Assembly: GCA_022414725.1 (NCBI GenBank) | Contig: CM039462.1 | Coordinates: forward strand, 6,690,021 to 6,754,020 | Reading direction: 5' to 3' | Source of the DNA: Microglena sp. YARC | Lineage: Eukaryota; Chlorophyta; Chlorophyceae; Chlamydomonadales; Chlamydomonadaceae | DNA length: 64,000 nt | Shown here: piece by piece, positions 9,685 through 18,563 of the stretch | Position numbering within the stretch: the stretch's first letter is position 1 | How the letters are laid out: the number at the start of each line of letters is the position of its first letter | The notes under the pieces: model-generated | What the model was told of the DNA's origin: nothing | What the model saw: the letters and a program-made list of their open reading frames with translations, nothing else | The model's database searches: none | Program-made: the position numbers and the translations under genes

Positions 9685-10478
9685 TCAAAGCCTTATACAC
9701 ATCTTGCTTTTATAGAAATCGCGTTTGACGATGGAGAACACCCCTTCTATTGGGTTGAACCAAGGTGAGTAGGGAGGAGTGTATAGGAGCTCCCGCCCCT
9801 TGAAGCTGCAAGTGTTTTGACCTTCTTGGAGTGGTGAAAAGCAACGTTGTCAAGTATAATTACTGTGTCAGTTGGACAGTCCAAATTTCTAAAAACTCAA
9901 CAAAAGTATGCCGTGTTAAAAGACCCTTGCCTGATGTTAAAATAAATGTCTCCTTTTCCTGTTGAATAAACAAAGTGCCGACATTGTCGTCACCCTAGGT
10001 CTCAACCTCGGTACAACCAGTAGCTCTCCCTTTGGTGAGTAGCCAAACACGTCTCTCGTATGTCTTCCAAATGAAGTTTCGTCGATCGATACAAAAGTCC
10101 TCCCTTCCTCTTTTAACCGTTCCCTTTGCTTATGAATGACGTGGTTCTCATATAAGTTTTATCAGGCCTGGAGAAGAACTTTGCTTTTTTCTTTGTGAGC
10201 CCAAGCCTTTTTATCACAACGCGAATCAATTCTTTTGATACCTCAAATCCGAAAGCATCCTTTACCTTATGACGAAGAACAGCAAGAGAGATGTGAATGG
10301 ATCTATTTTTAATGACGCCTTTAAGAACTCTATGACCACATCCGATTTGTAGTTTATTCCGGTTGTACACTTTTTTAGTGGGGTTTGAGATCCACCTCGA
10401 GACTGTCATGTGGCTTACATTCGCAAGTATAGCCACTCTCCTCAAAACTTTGCAGCAATGTGTACATGTGTACCACAA
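9685..10478 (-). pseudogene. Tc1/mariner (IS630-type) DDE transposase, frameshifted
   Basis: Minus strand. N-terminal helix-turn-helix (RRVAILANVSHMTVSRWIS), then LGLTKKKAKF; first catalytic Asp in FVSIDETSFGRHTRDVFG; second in VIILDNVAFHHSKKV; catalytic Glu in PYSPWFNPIEG; ends near VKRDFYKSKM. These lie in three frames, with changes near 10125 and 9790 and at least one more between about 9880 and 10020. The family cuts and pastes at TA, which agrees with the TA flanks of this element. It is probably inactive as read. Confidence 0.85.
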
Positions 10479-10566
10479 TCGACCGTCTGTCCAAGTTGTA
10501 CATAGAGAATTGTAATTGATTCAATATACTGTAACATTATTGACCGGTCTGAGTGTAACACAAGAC

Positions 10567-12069
10567 CTAGCTGCTGTCAATATTCACAAGGGCCCTGTAC
10601 TCGGGCCAGTCGCCTCTGGATCCATCAAAGCGAGCAGACATCTGCGTGACCTGCCTTGGCAGCCGCCCACAAAGCCCTGCTGTCTCTAGAGTTAGTCCTG
10701 CCCTGAACTCAAGTCCAGCCACCGCTGGATCCATGAGCATCTTGCAACATCTGCGTGACCTTCACTGGCGGCCGCCCCACAATGCCCTGCTGTTGCTAGA
10801 GTTCGCCCTGGCCCTGAACTCAAGTCCAGCCACCTCTGGATCCATCAAAAGCGAGCAGACATCTGCGTGACCTGCCTGTGCAGCATCCAACAAGGCCCTG
10901 CTGGCGCTAGAGTTCGCCCTGGCCCGTACTCAAGTCCAGCCACCTCTGATCCATAAGCATCTTGCAGACATCTGCGTGGCCTGCATTGGCCGCCGCTCCA
11001 AGGCCATGCTGTTGATAGAGTTCGCCCGGGCCCTGAACTCAAGTCCAGCCACCACTGGATCCATCAGCAGCTTGCAGACATCTGCGTGCCCTTCCTTTGC
11101 AGCCTCACACAAGGCCCAGCTGGCCATATCGTTAGCCCTACCCCTGTACTCTAGTCCAGCCACCTCTGGATCCATCAGCAGCTTGCAGACATCTGCGTGA
11201 ACTTCCCTTGCAGCCGCCCACAAGGCCCTGCTGTCGATAGAGTTCGCTCTGCCCCTGAACTCAATTCCAGCCACCTCTGGATCCATGAGCAGCTTGCAGA
11301 CATCTGCATGACCTGCATTGGCAGCCGCCCACAATGCCCAGCTGTCTCTAGAGTTCGCCATGGCCCTTAGCTCAATTCCAGTCACCGCTGGATCCATGAG
11401 CATCTTGCAGACATCTGCGTGACCTTCTTCTGCAGCAACCCACAAGGCCCTGCTTTCGCTAGAGTTCGCCCTGGCCCTGAACTCAATTCCAGCCACCGCT
11501 GGATCCATCAGCAGATTGCATACATCTGCATGACCTTCCCTTGCAGCCGTCCACAAGGCCCTGCTGTCGATAGAGTTCGCCCTGGCCCTGAACTCAAGTC
11601 CGGCCACCTCTGGATCCATGAGCAGCTTGCAGACATCTGCGTGACCTTCATTGGCAGCCGCCCACAAGGCCCAGCTTTCTCTAGAGTTCGCCCTGGCCCT
11701 GAACTCAATTCCAGCCACCTCTGGATCCATGAGCAGCTTGCAGACATCTGCGTGACCTTCCTTGGCAGCCACATGGAGAAGATTGTTTTCATTTTGGTTC
11801 GCCCTCAATTGTAGGACCCCCTTAACCTGTACAAGAGGATTGGACACCAAGCATACTTCTAGAAGGTCGGCGCGCCCCTCTTTCGCCATCATCTCTCCAA
11901 CTCGCTGTGGTGGTTGGATCAGTCCGGTAAGGGGCCATCCTGAAAATCTGTTGCGCATAGTTTTGCACACTAATACAATCTTTGGGTTGGAAGAGAATAG
12001 GGCAATACGATCAAGAATGTCATGGGGACACGTAAGTAGTGGAAACGATGATCGCGTGTGCGACTGCAT
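10567..12069 (-). pseudogene. F-box/ankyrin-repeat protein, gene C, damaged 3' end
   Basis: ATG 12067-12069 (MQSHTRSSFPLLT), F-box-like PHDILDRIALFSSNPKIV, linker and about 11 repeats. The frame is intact to about 10945, where a base is missing in CCACCTCTGATCC. Further single-base losses follow. The natural end (VNIDSS-TAG) is at 10567, only 10 bp from the composite transposon's TA. The conserved promoter is present at about 12107-12121. Without the 3' lesions the product would be about 500 residues. Confidence 0.8.
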
Positions 12070-12103
12070 GTTCGATGAACATACAATGCATGCAAGCGCA
12101 CAG

Positions 12104-12124
12104 GATGGTATAAATAAATACTGA
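12104..12124 (-). promoter_or_regulatory. Conserved promoter of ankyrin gene C
   Basis: Same TATTTATTTATACC core and spacing as in gene B, followed upstream by repeated GGGTTTATAGGGTTTATCC. Confidence 0.6.
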
Positions 12125-12198
12125 GTTTGGATAAACCCTATAAACCCTGGGTTTCACTTTCCTGCATGCAAGAGGCACTTTTCCTGGCCGTATCTGCA

Positions 12199-12345
12199 AG
12201 CGGTATAGAATGGGTGTTCCTGCCTCCCGGCGATTCTTTTGAATTTTCAAAGCAGAAGTTAGAGCCGTACGAACGACTCACTCACTCGCCAACCAGAGAT
12301 TTAGCTCTCCGATGAATTTCGATTCCAACCAGACCAGGTTCCGAA
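12199..12345. mobile_element. MITE family 1 copy, right end cut
   Basis: Starts GGTATAGAATGGGTGTTCCT and continues through the core (AGATTTAGCTCTCCG) to CCGAAACCA, then changes into MITE family 2 sequence. Confidence 0.65.
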
Positions 12346-12354
12346 ACCATCTCG

Positions 12355-12435
12355 AAATGGTCGCGACAACATTAGGTTACACCGCAAGGTGTGCCGTACA
12401 CGAAGCGGTTTCATTCAAGTATTCCGTTGACTGTA
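12355..12435. mobile_element. MITE family 2, one end
   Basis: In minus orientation: TACAGTCAACGGAATACTTG followed by AATGAAACCGCTTCG. It directly abuts the truncated 3' end of gene D and supplies its last codons. Confidence 0.6.
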
Positions 12436-12451
12436 CATCCATCAAAAGCAA

Positions 12452-14446
12452 TCAGACATCTGCGTGCCCTTCCTTTGCAGCCTCACACAATGCCCAGCTG
12501 TTGGAAGAGTTCGCCCGGGCCCTGAACTCAATTCCAGCCACCGCTGGATCCATCAGCAGCTTGCAGACATCTGCGTGACCTGCCTTGGCAGCCAGACACA
12601 ATGCCCTGCTGTCGTTAGAGTTCGCCCTGGCCCTTAACTCAATTCCAGCCACCGCTGGATCCATCAGCAGCTTGCAGACATCTGCGTGACCTGCCTTGGC
12701 AGCCAGACACAATGCCCTGCTGTCGTTAGAGTTCGCCCTGGCCCTGAACTCAATTCCAGCAACCTCTGGATCCATCAGCAGCTTGCAGACATCTGCGTGA
12801 CCTTCCTTGGCAGCCTCCCCCAAAGCACAGCTGTCGAAAGTGTTCGCCCTGGCCCTGAACTCAATTCCAGCCACCCCTGGATCCATCAGCAGCTTGCAGA
12901 CATCTGCGTGACCTTCCTTGGCAGCCAGCAACAATGCTCTGCTGTTGATATGGTTCGCCCTGGCTATGTACTCAATTCCAGCCACCGCTGGATCCATGAG
13001 CAGCTTGCATACATCTGCGTGACCTTCCTTGGCAGCCGCACACAATGCCCAGCTGTTGACAGAGTTCGCCAGGGCCATGTACTCAATTCCAGCCACCGCT
13101 GGATCCATGAGCATCTTGCAGACATCTTCGTGTCCTTCCTTGGCAGCCGCACACAAGGCCCTGCTGTCGATAGAGTTCGCCAGGGCCCTGTACTCAAGTC
13201 CAACCACAGCTGGATCCATGAGCAGCTTGCAGACATCTGCGTGACCTTCATTGGCAGCCTCCCACAAGGCCCTGCTGTCGCTAGAGTTAGCCAGGGCCCT
13301 GTACTCAAGTCCAGCAACCGCTGGATCCATCAAAAGCAAGCAGATATCTGCGTGACCCGCCTTGGCAGCCTCACACAAGGCCCAGCTGTCGCTAGCGTTC
13401 GCCAGGGCCCTATACTCAAGTCCAGCCACCGCTGGATCCATAAGCAGCTTGCAGACATCTGCGTGACCTTCTCTAGCAGCCGCCCCCAAGGCCCTGCTGT
13501 TGATATTGTTCGCCCGGGCCCTGTACTCAATTCCAGCCACCGCTGGATCCATGAGCAGCAAGCAGACATCTGCGTGACCGGCCTTGGCAGCCTCACACAA
13601 GGCCCTGCTGTCTCTAGAGTTCGCCTGGGCCATGTACTCAAGTCCAGCCACCGCTGGATCCATGAGCAGCTTGCAGACATCTGCGTGACCTGCCTTGGCA
13701 GCCTCCCACAAGGCCCCGCTGTTCGTAGAGTTCGCCAGGGCCATGTACTCAAGTCCAGCCACATCTGGATCCATCAGCATCTTGCAGACATCTGCGTGAC
13801 CTGCATAGGCAGCCTCACGCAAGGCCCAGCTGTTCATATGGTTCGCCCTGGCCCTGAACTCAAGTCCAGCCACCTCTGGATCCATCAGCAGCTTGCAGAC
13901 ATCTGCGTGACCTTCATTGGCAGCCGCCCCTAATGCCCTGCTGTTTCTAGAGTTTGCCAGGGCTCTGAACTCAAGTCCTGCCACCTCTGGATCCATTAGC
14001 AGCTTGCAGACATCTGCGTGACCTGCCTTGGCAGCCAGCCACAAGACCATGCTGTTGATATGGTTCGCCCTGGCCCTGAACTCAACTCCAGCCACCTCTG
14101 GATCCATGAGCAGCTTGCAGACATCTGCGTGACCTTCATTGGCAGCCACATAGAGAAGCTTATTTTTATTTTGGTTCGCCCTCAATTGTAGGGCCCCCTT
14201 AAGCTGTACAAGAGGATTGGACACCAAGCATACTGCTAGAAGGTCGGCGCGCCCCCCTTTCGCCATCATCTCTCCAACTCTCTGTGGTGGTTGGATCTGT
14301 CCGGTAAGGGGCCATCCAGAAAATCTGTTATGCAGAGTTTTACACACTAATACAATCTTGGGGTTGGAAGAGAATAGTGCAATATGATCAAGAATGTCAT
14401 GGGGACACGCAAGGAGTGGAAACGATGATCGCGTGTGCGACTGCAT
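12452..14446 (-). CDS. F-box/ankyrin-repeat protein, gene D (664 residues, truncated end)
   Basis: ATG 14444-14446 (MQSHTRSSFPLLA), F-box-like PHDILDHIALFSSNPK, linker, about 15 repeats in one uninterrupted frame. The last codons read GHADV-TGA where every other repeat has Cys (TGC). The frame behind the stop continues LLLMD and then into MITE family 2. The gene was therefore truncated by MITE insertion and has also gained a stop. The promoter is lost: similarity to its paralogues ends about 10 bp upstream of the ATG, where a transposase remnant begins. It is long and open but may be silent. Confidence 0.8.
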   Translation of the reverse strand: MQSHTRSSFPLLACPHDILDHIALFSSNPKIVLVCKTLHNRFSGWPLTGQIQPPQRVGEMMAKGGRADLLAVCLVSNPLVQLKGALQLRANQNKNKLLYVAANEGHADVCKLLMDPEVAGVEFRARANHINSMVLWLAAKAGHADVCKLLMDPEVAGLEFRALANSRNSRALGAAANEGHADVCKLLMDPEVAGLEFRARANHMNSWALREAAYAGHADVCKMLMDPDVAGLEYMALANSTNSGALWEAAKAGHADVCKLLMDPAVAGLEYMAQANSRDSRALCEAAKAGHADVCLLLMDPAVAGIEYRARANNINSRALGAAAREGHADVCKLLMDPAVAGLEYRALANASDSWALCEAAKAGHADICLLLMDPAVAGLEYRALANSSDSRALWEAANEGHADVCKLLMDPAVVGLEYRALANSIDSRALCAAAKEGHEDVCKMLMDPAVAGIEYMALANSVNSWALCAAAKEGHADVCKLLMDPAVAGIEYIARANHINSRALLLAAKEGHADVCKLLMDPGVAGIEFRARANTFDSCALGEAAKEGHADVCKLLMDPEVAGIEFRARANSNDSRALCLAAKAGHADVCKLLMDPAVAGIELRARANSNDSRALCLAAKAGHADVCKLLMDPAVAGIEFRARANSSNSWALCEAAKEGHADV

Positions 14447-14475
14447 GTTCGATGTAACTACATCTTTCTATTACT

Positions 14476-14920
14476 TTAAGTAAATATTAAGTTAACATTT
14501 TCTTTTGAATGTCCGTAGAGAACTGTGGGAAACGCCTTCTTCCTAGAAAATCCACATTGTTTTATGTGTCTCGATGCAGTACTGATCGATAATCTCACAT
14601 TACAACTCTTGCAAATTATACCGACCAAATCCTTGCATGTTATGAAGGGGTTCTCTGCAATATTATTGGATATCGTGGAACGTAAAAGCATGGACAATTC
14701 TTTCCTTTTTCGTTTTAAACGCTTACTTTTACCAACCTGATCAGCATTGACCCATCTATGTAGTGAGCTCTTGGACACGTTATATTACAAACCTTCCTGA
14801 GACTCCTCAAAAAATATTTGTAGTGAACCACGGACCTGTACCTGGTTTTAAGGGATATCATTCAAATTATACTGAGTGTCCCAAAATTATTTGAGAACAA
14901 CTGTATACATCACAGAACTC
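14476..14920 (-). pseudogene. Mariner-type transposase N-terminal remnant with one terminal repeat
   Basis: Minus strand. SSLHRWVN and STASRHIKQCGFSRKKAF are paired helix-turn-helix segments of an IS630/Tc1 transposase different from the one at 9.7-10.5 kb. The catalytic part is missing. A terminal-repeat-like end lies at about 14873-14920 (inward: TATACAGTTGTTCTCAAATA, then TTTTGGGACACTCAG). A related end occurs alone at 51885-51915. Confidence 0.55.
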
Positions 14921-15139
14921 TTTATACAAACATCACATACGTGTTCCATACGTGGTCAAAACAACCCATAATGATTTTATCAGTGAGGTTGCTGAATGCT
15001 AAGGAAATCATATCAGACACGTGCGTCTTTGTATCGATTCATTCATTCGTAAACACAGAAGTTTTTAACACACCCAAGTCAGCGACCATTCTTAACGCAT
15101 ATTTTCTATCGTACATTTCCATCTGATATATGTTTCATT
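14921..15139. other. Repeat-derived spacer
   Basis: Holds a remnant with minus-strand RKYALRMVADLGVLKTS (about 15058-15110, shared with 5313-5370 and 53096-53150) and a MITE family 2 end at 15124-15160 (ATGTTTCATTTTACTGTTCC). No intact gene is seen. Confidence 0.5.
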
Positions 15140-16503
15140 TTACTGTTCCGCCAACTGTAGATCCATGAGCAGCTTGCAGACATCTGCGTGACCTTCCTTT
15201 GCAGCCTCCCACAATGCCCTGCTGTCGTTAGAGTCCGCCCGGGCCCTGAACTCAAGTCCAGCCACCTCTGGATCCATCAGCATCTTGCAGACATCTGCGT
15301 GACCTTCCCTTGCAGCCTCCCACAATGCCCAGCTGTCGTTAGAGTCCGCCCGGGCCCTGAACTCAATTCCAGCCACCTCTGGATCCATCAGCATCTTGCA
15401 GACATCTGCGTGACCTGCCTTGGCAGCCGCCCCCAAGGCCCTGCTGTCTCTAGAGTTCGCCCGGGCCCTGAACTTGAGTCCAGCCACATCTGGATCCATC
15501 AGCAGCTTGCAGACATCTGCGTGACCTGCATTGGCAGCCTCACACAAGGCCCTGCTGTCTATAGAGTTCGCCCTGGCCCTGTACTCAAGTCCAGCCACCG
15601 CTGGATCCATCAGCAGATTGCATACATCTGCGTGACCTTTTGTTGCAGCCGCCTCCAAGGCCCTGCTGTCGTGAGAGTTCGCCTGGGCCCTGAACTCAAG
15701 TCCAGCCACCGCTGGATCCATGAGCAGCTTGCAGACATCTGCGAGACCTTTCGTTGCAGCCCCCCCCAAGGCCCTGCTGTCGACAGAGTTCGCCATGGCC
15801 CTGAACTCAATTCCAGCCACATCTGGATCCATGAGCAGCTTGCAGACAACTGCGAGACCTTTCGTTGCAGCCGCCCACAAGGCACTGCTGTTGTCAGAAT
15901 TCGCCCTGGCCCTGAACTCAATTCCAGCCACCTTTGGATCCATCAGCATCTTGCAGACATCTGCGTGACCTGCATGGGCAGCCGCCCCCAAGGCCCTGCT
16001 GTATCTAGAGTTCGCCCGGGCCCTGAACTCAATTCCAGCCACCTCTGGATCCATGAGCAGCTTGCAGACATCTGCGTGACCTTCATTGGCAGCCTCACAC
16101 AAGGCCCAGCTTTCTCTAGAGCTCGCCCTGGCCCTGAACTCAATTCCAGCCACCGCTGGATCCATGAGCAGCTTGCAGACATCTGCGTGACCTTCCTTGG
16201 CAGCCACATGGAGAAGCTTGTTTTCATTTTGGTTCGCCCTCAATTGTAGGACCCCGTTCACCTTTACAAGAGGATTGGACACCAAGCATACTTCTAGAAG
16301 GTCGGCGCGCCCCCCTTTCGCCATCATCTCTCCAACTCGCTGTGGTGGTTGGATCAGTCCGGTAAGGGCCATCCAGAAAATCTGTTGTGCAGAGTTTTAC
16401 ACACTAATACAATCTTTGGGTTGGAAGAGAATACGGCAATACGATCAAGAATGTCATGGGGACACGTAAGTAGTGGAAACGATGATCGCGTGTGCGACTG
16501 CAT
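15140..16503 (-). pseudogene. F-box/ankyrin-repeat protein, gene E, one frameshift, MITE-truncated
   Basis: Start ATG 16501-16503, F-box-like part, then a missing G in a G-run near 16367 (GGTAAGGGCC for GGTAAGGGGCC) shifts the frame. From there the frame is open to 15140 with about 10 repeats. The last repeat breaks at LLMD and continues LQLAEQ-stop, which is MITE family 2 sequence, so the MITE supplies the stop codon. The promoter is present at about 16541-16558. Confidence 0.8.
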
Positions 16504-16587
16504 GTTCGATGAACATACAATGCATGCAAGCGCACAGGATGGTATAAATAAATACTGAGTTTGGATAAACCCTATAAACCCTGGGTT

Positions 16588-18088
16588 TCACTTTCCTGGC
16601 ATGCAAGAGGCACTTTTCCTGGCGGTGTACTCGGGGCCAGCCGCCGCTGGATCCATCAGCAGCTTGCAGACATTTGCGTGACCTGCCTTGGCAGCCTCAC
16701 GCAAGGCCCAGCTGTGCGTAGAGTTCGCCCGGGACCTGAACTCAATTCCAGTCACATCTGGATCCATCAGCAGCTTGCAGACATCTGCGTGACCTTCCTT
16801 GGCAGCCTCACGCAAGGCCAAGCTGTGCGTAGAGTTCGCCCGGGACCTGAACTCAAGTCCAGCCACCGCTGGATCCATGAGCAGCTTGCAGACATCTGCG
16901 TGACCTTCCTTGGCAGCCACCCACAATGCCATGCTGTCGTTAGCGTTCGCCCGGGCCCTGAACTCAAGTCCAGCCACCACTGGATCCATTAGCAGCTTGC
17001 AGACATCTGCATGACCTTCCTTTGCAACCGCCCACAATGCCCGGCTGTCGATAGAGTTCGCCCGGGCCCTGTACTCAATTCCAGCCACTGCTGGATCCAT
17101 CAGCAGCTTGCAGACATCTGCGTGACCTTCCTTTGCAGCCAGACACAATACCATGCTGTCGTTAGAGTTCGCCCTGGCCCTGAAATCAATTCCAGCCACC
17201 GCTGGATCCATCAGCAGCTTGCAAACATCTGCGTGACCTTCATAGGCAGCCGCCGACAAGGCCCTGCTGTCGTTAGAGTTCGCCCTGGCCCTGAACTCAA
17301 TTCCAGCCAACGCTGGATCCATCAACAGCTTGCAGACATCTGCGTGGCCTTCTCCAGCAGCGGCCCACAAGGCCCTGCTGACTCTAGAGTTCGCCCGGGA
17401 CCTGAACTCAATTCCAGCCACCTCTGGATCCATCAGAAGATTGCAGACATCTGTGTGACCTTCTTTTGCAGCCGCCCACAATGCCCGGCTGTCGATAGAG
17501 TTCGCCCGGGCCCTGTACTCAATTCCAGCCACCGCTGGATCCATCAGCAGCTTGCAGACATCTGCGTGACCTCTCTTTGCAGCCGCCCACAAGGCACTGC
17601 TGTCTATAGAGTTCGCCCGGGCCCTGTACTCAATTCCAGCCACTGCTGGATCCATCAGCAGCTTGCAGACATCTGCGTGACCTTTCTTGGCAGCCAGCCG
17701 CAATGCCCAGCTGTCGCTACAGTTCGCCAGGGCCCTGAACTCAAGTCCTGTCACCTCTGGATTCATGAGCATCTTGCAGACATCTGTGTGACCTTCATTG
17801 GCAGCCACATAGAGAAGTTTGTTTTTATTTTGGTTCGCCCTCAATTGTAGGGGGCCCTTAACCTGTACAAGAGGATTGGACACCAAGCATACTGCTAGAA
17901 GGTCGGCGCGGCCCCCTTTCGCCATCATCTCTCCAACTCGCTGTGGTGGTTGGATCAGTTCGGTAAGGGGCAATCCTGAAAATCTGTTGCGCAGAGTTTT
18001 ACACACTAATACAATCTTGGGTTTGGAAGAGAATATGGCAATACGATCAAGAATGTCATGGGAAACGTTAGAATACCGATGACTTCAT
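16588..18088 (-). pseudogene. F-box/ankyrin-repeat protein, gene F, damaged at both ends
   Basis: About 11 repeats in one open frame (16588-18006 and a little beyond). At the 5' end the expected ATG (18086-18088) leads only to MKSSVF-stop; a shortened C-run (TTTCCCATG for TTTCCCCATG) and a small deletion separate it from the F-box segment. At the 3' end the last repeat (DPAAAGPEY) passes directly into the spacer upstream of gene E (CCGCCAGGAAAAGTGCC on the coding strand), so the normal C-terminus and most of the E-F spacer are deleted. Confidence 0.75.
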
Positions 18089-18186
18089 GTTCGATGCATG
18101 TACAATGCATGAAATTGCACAGGATGGTATAATAAATACTGAGTTGGAATAAACCCTATAAACCCTGGGTTGCACTTTCATGGCAT

Positions 18187-18315
18187 GCAAGCGGTGCAGA
18201 ATGGGTGTTCCTGCCTCCTGGATATTTTTTTGAATTTTCAAAGCAGGAATCACAATTCCGCTCCATACCATGTTTAGCAACCAGTCAAAATCGGCCGGAG
18301 AAGGAACGCCGATTA
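18187..18315. mobile_element. MITE family 1 copy
   Basis: GCAGAATGGGTGTTCCTGCC at the left, TCAAAATCGGCCGGAGAAGG at the right. The middle (CACAATTCCGCTCCATACCA) is the subtype also seen at 52880-53038 and 59727-59885. Confidence 0.65.
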
Positions 18316-18401
18316 GTTCCCCTCCTGAGCTGCATACACACACCAGGTGGGCATGCAGTTGGGGCAACCAGCCGATGAGTTCAAACATGTGTTGTGGCTT
18401 A

Positions 18402-18430
18402 CACTCGGACAAGGGAATTATGTTACATAA
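18402..18430. mobile_element. Isolated right end of the mariner-Fanzor element
   Basis: TA followed by CACTCGGACAAGGGAATTAT and GTTACATAAT, then ankyrin 3' spacer sequence. Only the terminal repeat remains, as expected from an almost complete internal deletion. Confidence 0.7.
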
Positions 18431-18563
18431 TTTTCAAAGAGTCTGCCTCAGAATCAAATATTTATGCTACATCTGGAATTATTGGGAACACGCAGCGATA
18501 TTTTCGCTTGAGCAAACTGAACACATTTCTGAAAAGTTTGAGGAGAGTGGATAAATACTTGCT

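Larger units (their letters stand above)
7458..10555 (-). mobile_element. Composite mariner-Fanzor transposon (3098 bp)
   Basis: Ends are inverted: CACTCGGACAAGGGAATT at 7458 and, read inward from 10555, CACTCAGACCGGTCAATA; both continue with ATG(TTACA). It is flanked by TA (7456-7457 and 10556-10557). It encodes on the minus strand first a Tc1/mariner (IS630-type) transposase and then a Fanzor protein, both frameshifted. The empty site survives at 33391-33415 (AAACGTGTCTTGCC-TA-ACACAGAG), whose two halves match the flanks at 7442-7457 and 10556-10565. Fanzor capture by mariner-type elements is known in eukaryotes. Here element, target duplication and empty site are all in one window. Confidence 0.85.

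Noticed and set aside
12440..12460. UGA recoding (UGA as Cys, or as Trp at 4506 and 49736)
   Set aside because: UGA is the normal stop of several genes here and TGC/TGG are used freely for Cys/Trp; the cases fit nonsense mutation or indel.
12686..13933. Very long plus-strand ORFs (up to 415 codons) antisense to the ankyrin genes, repeating LNSSHRWIHEQLADICVTFL-type units
   Set aside because: They arise because the repeat period (111 bp) is a multiple of three and the antisense frame happens to lack stops. The sense strand has the F-box start, promoter and ankyrin pattern.
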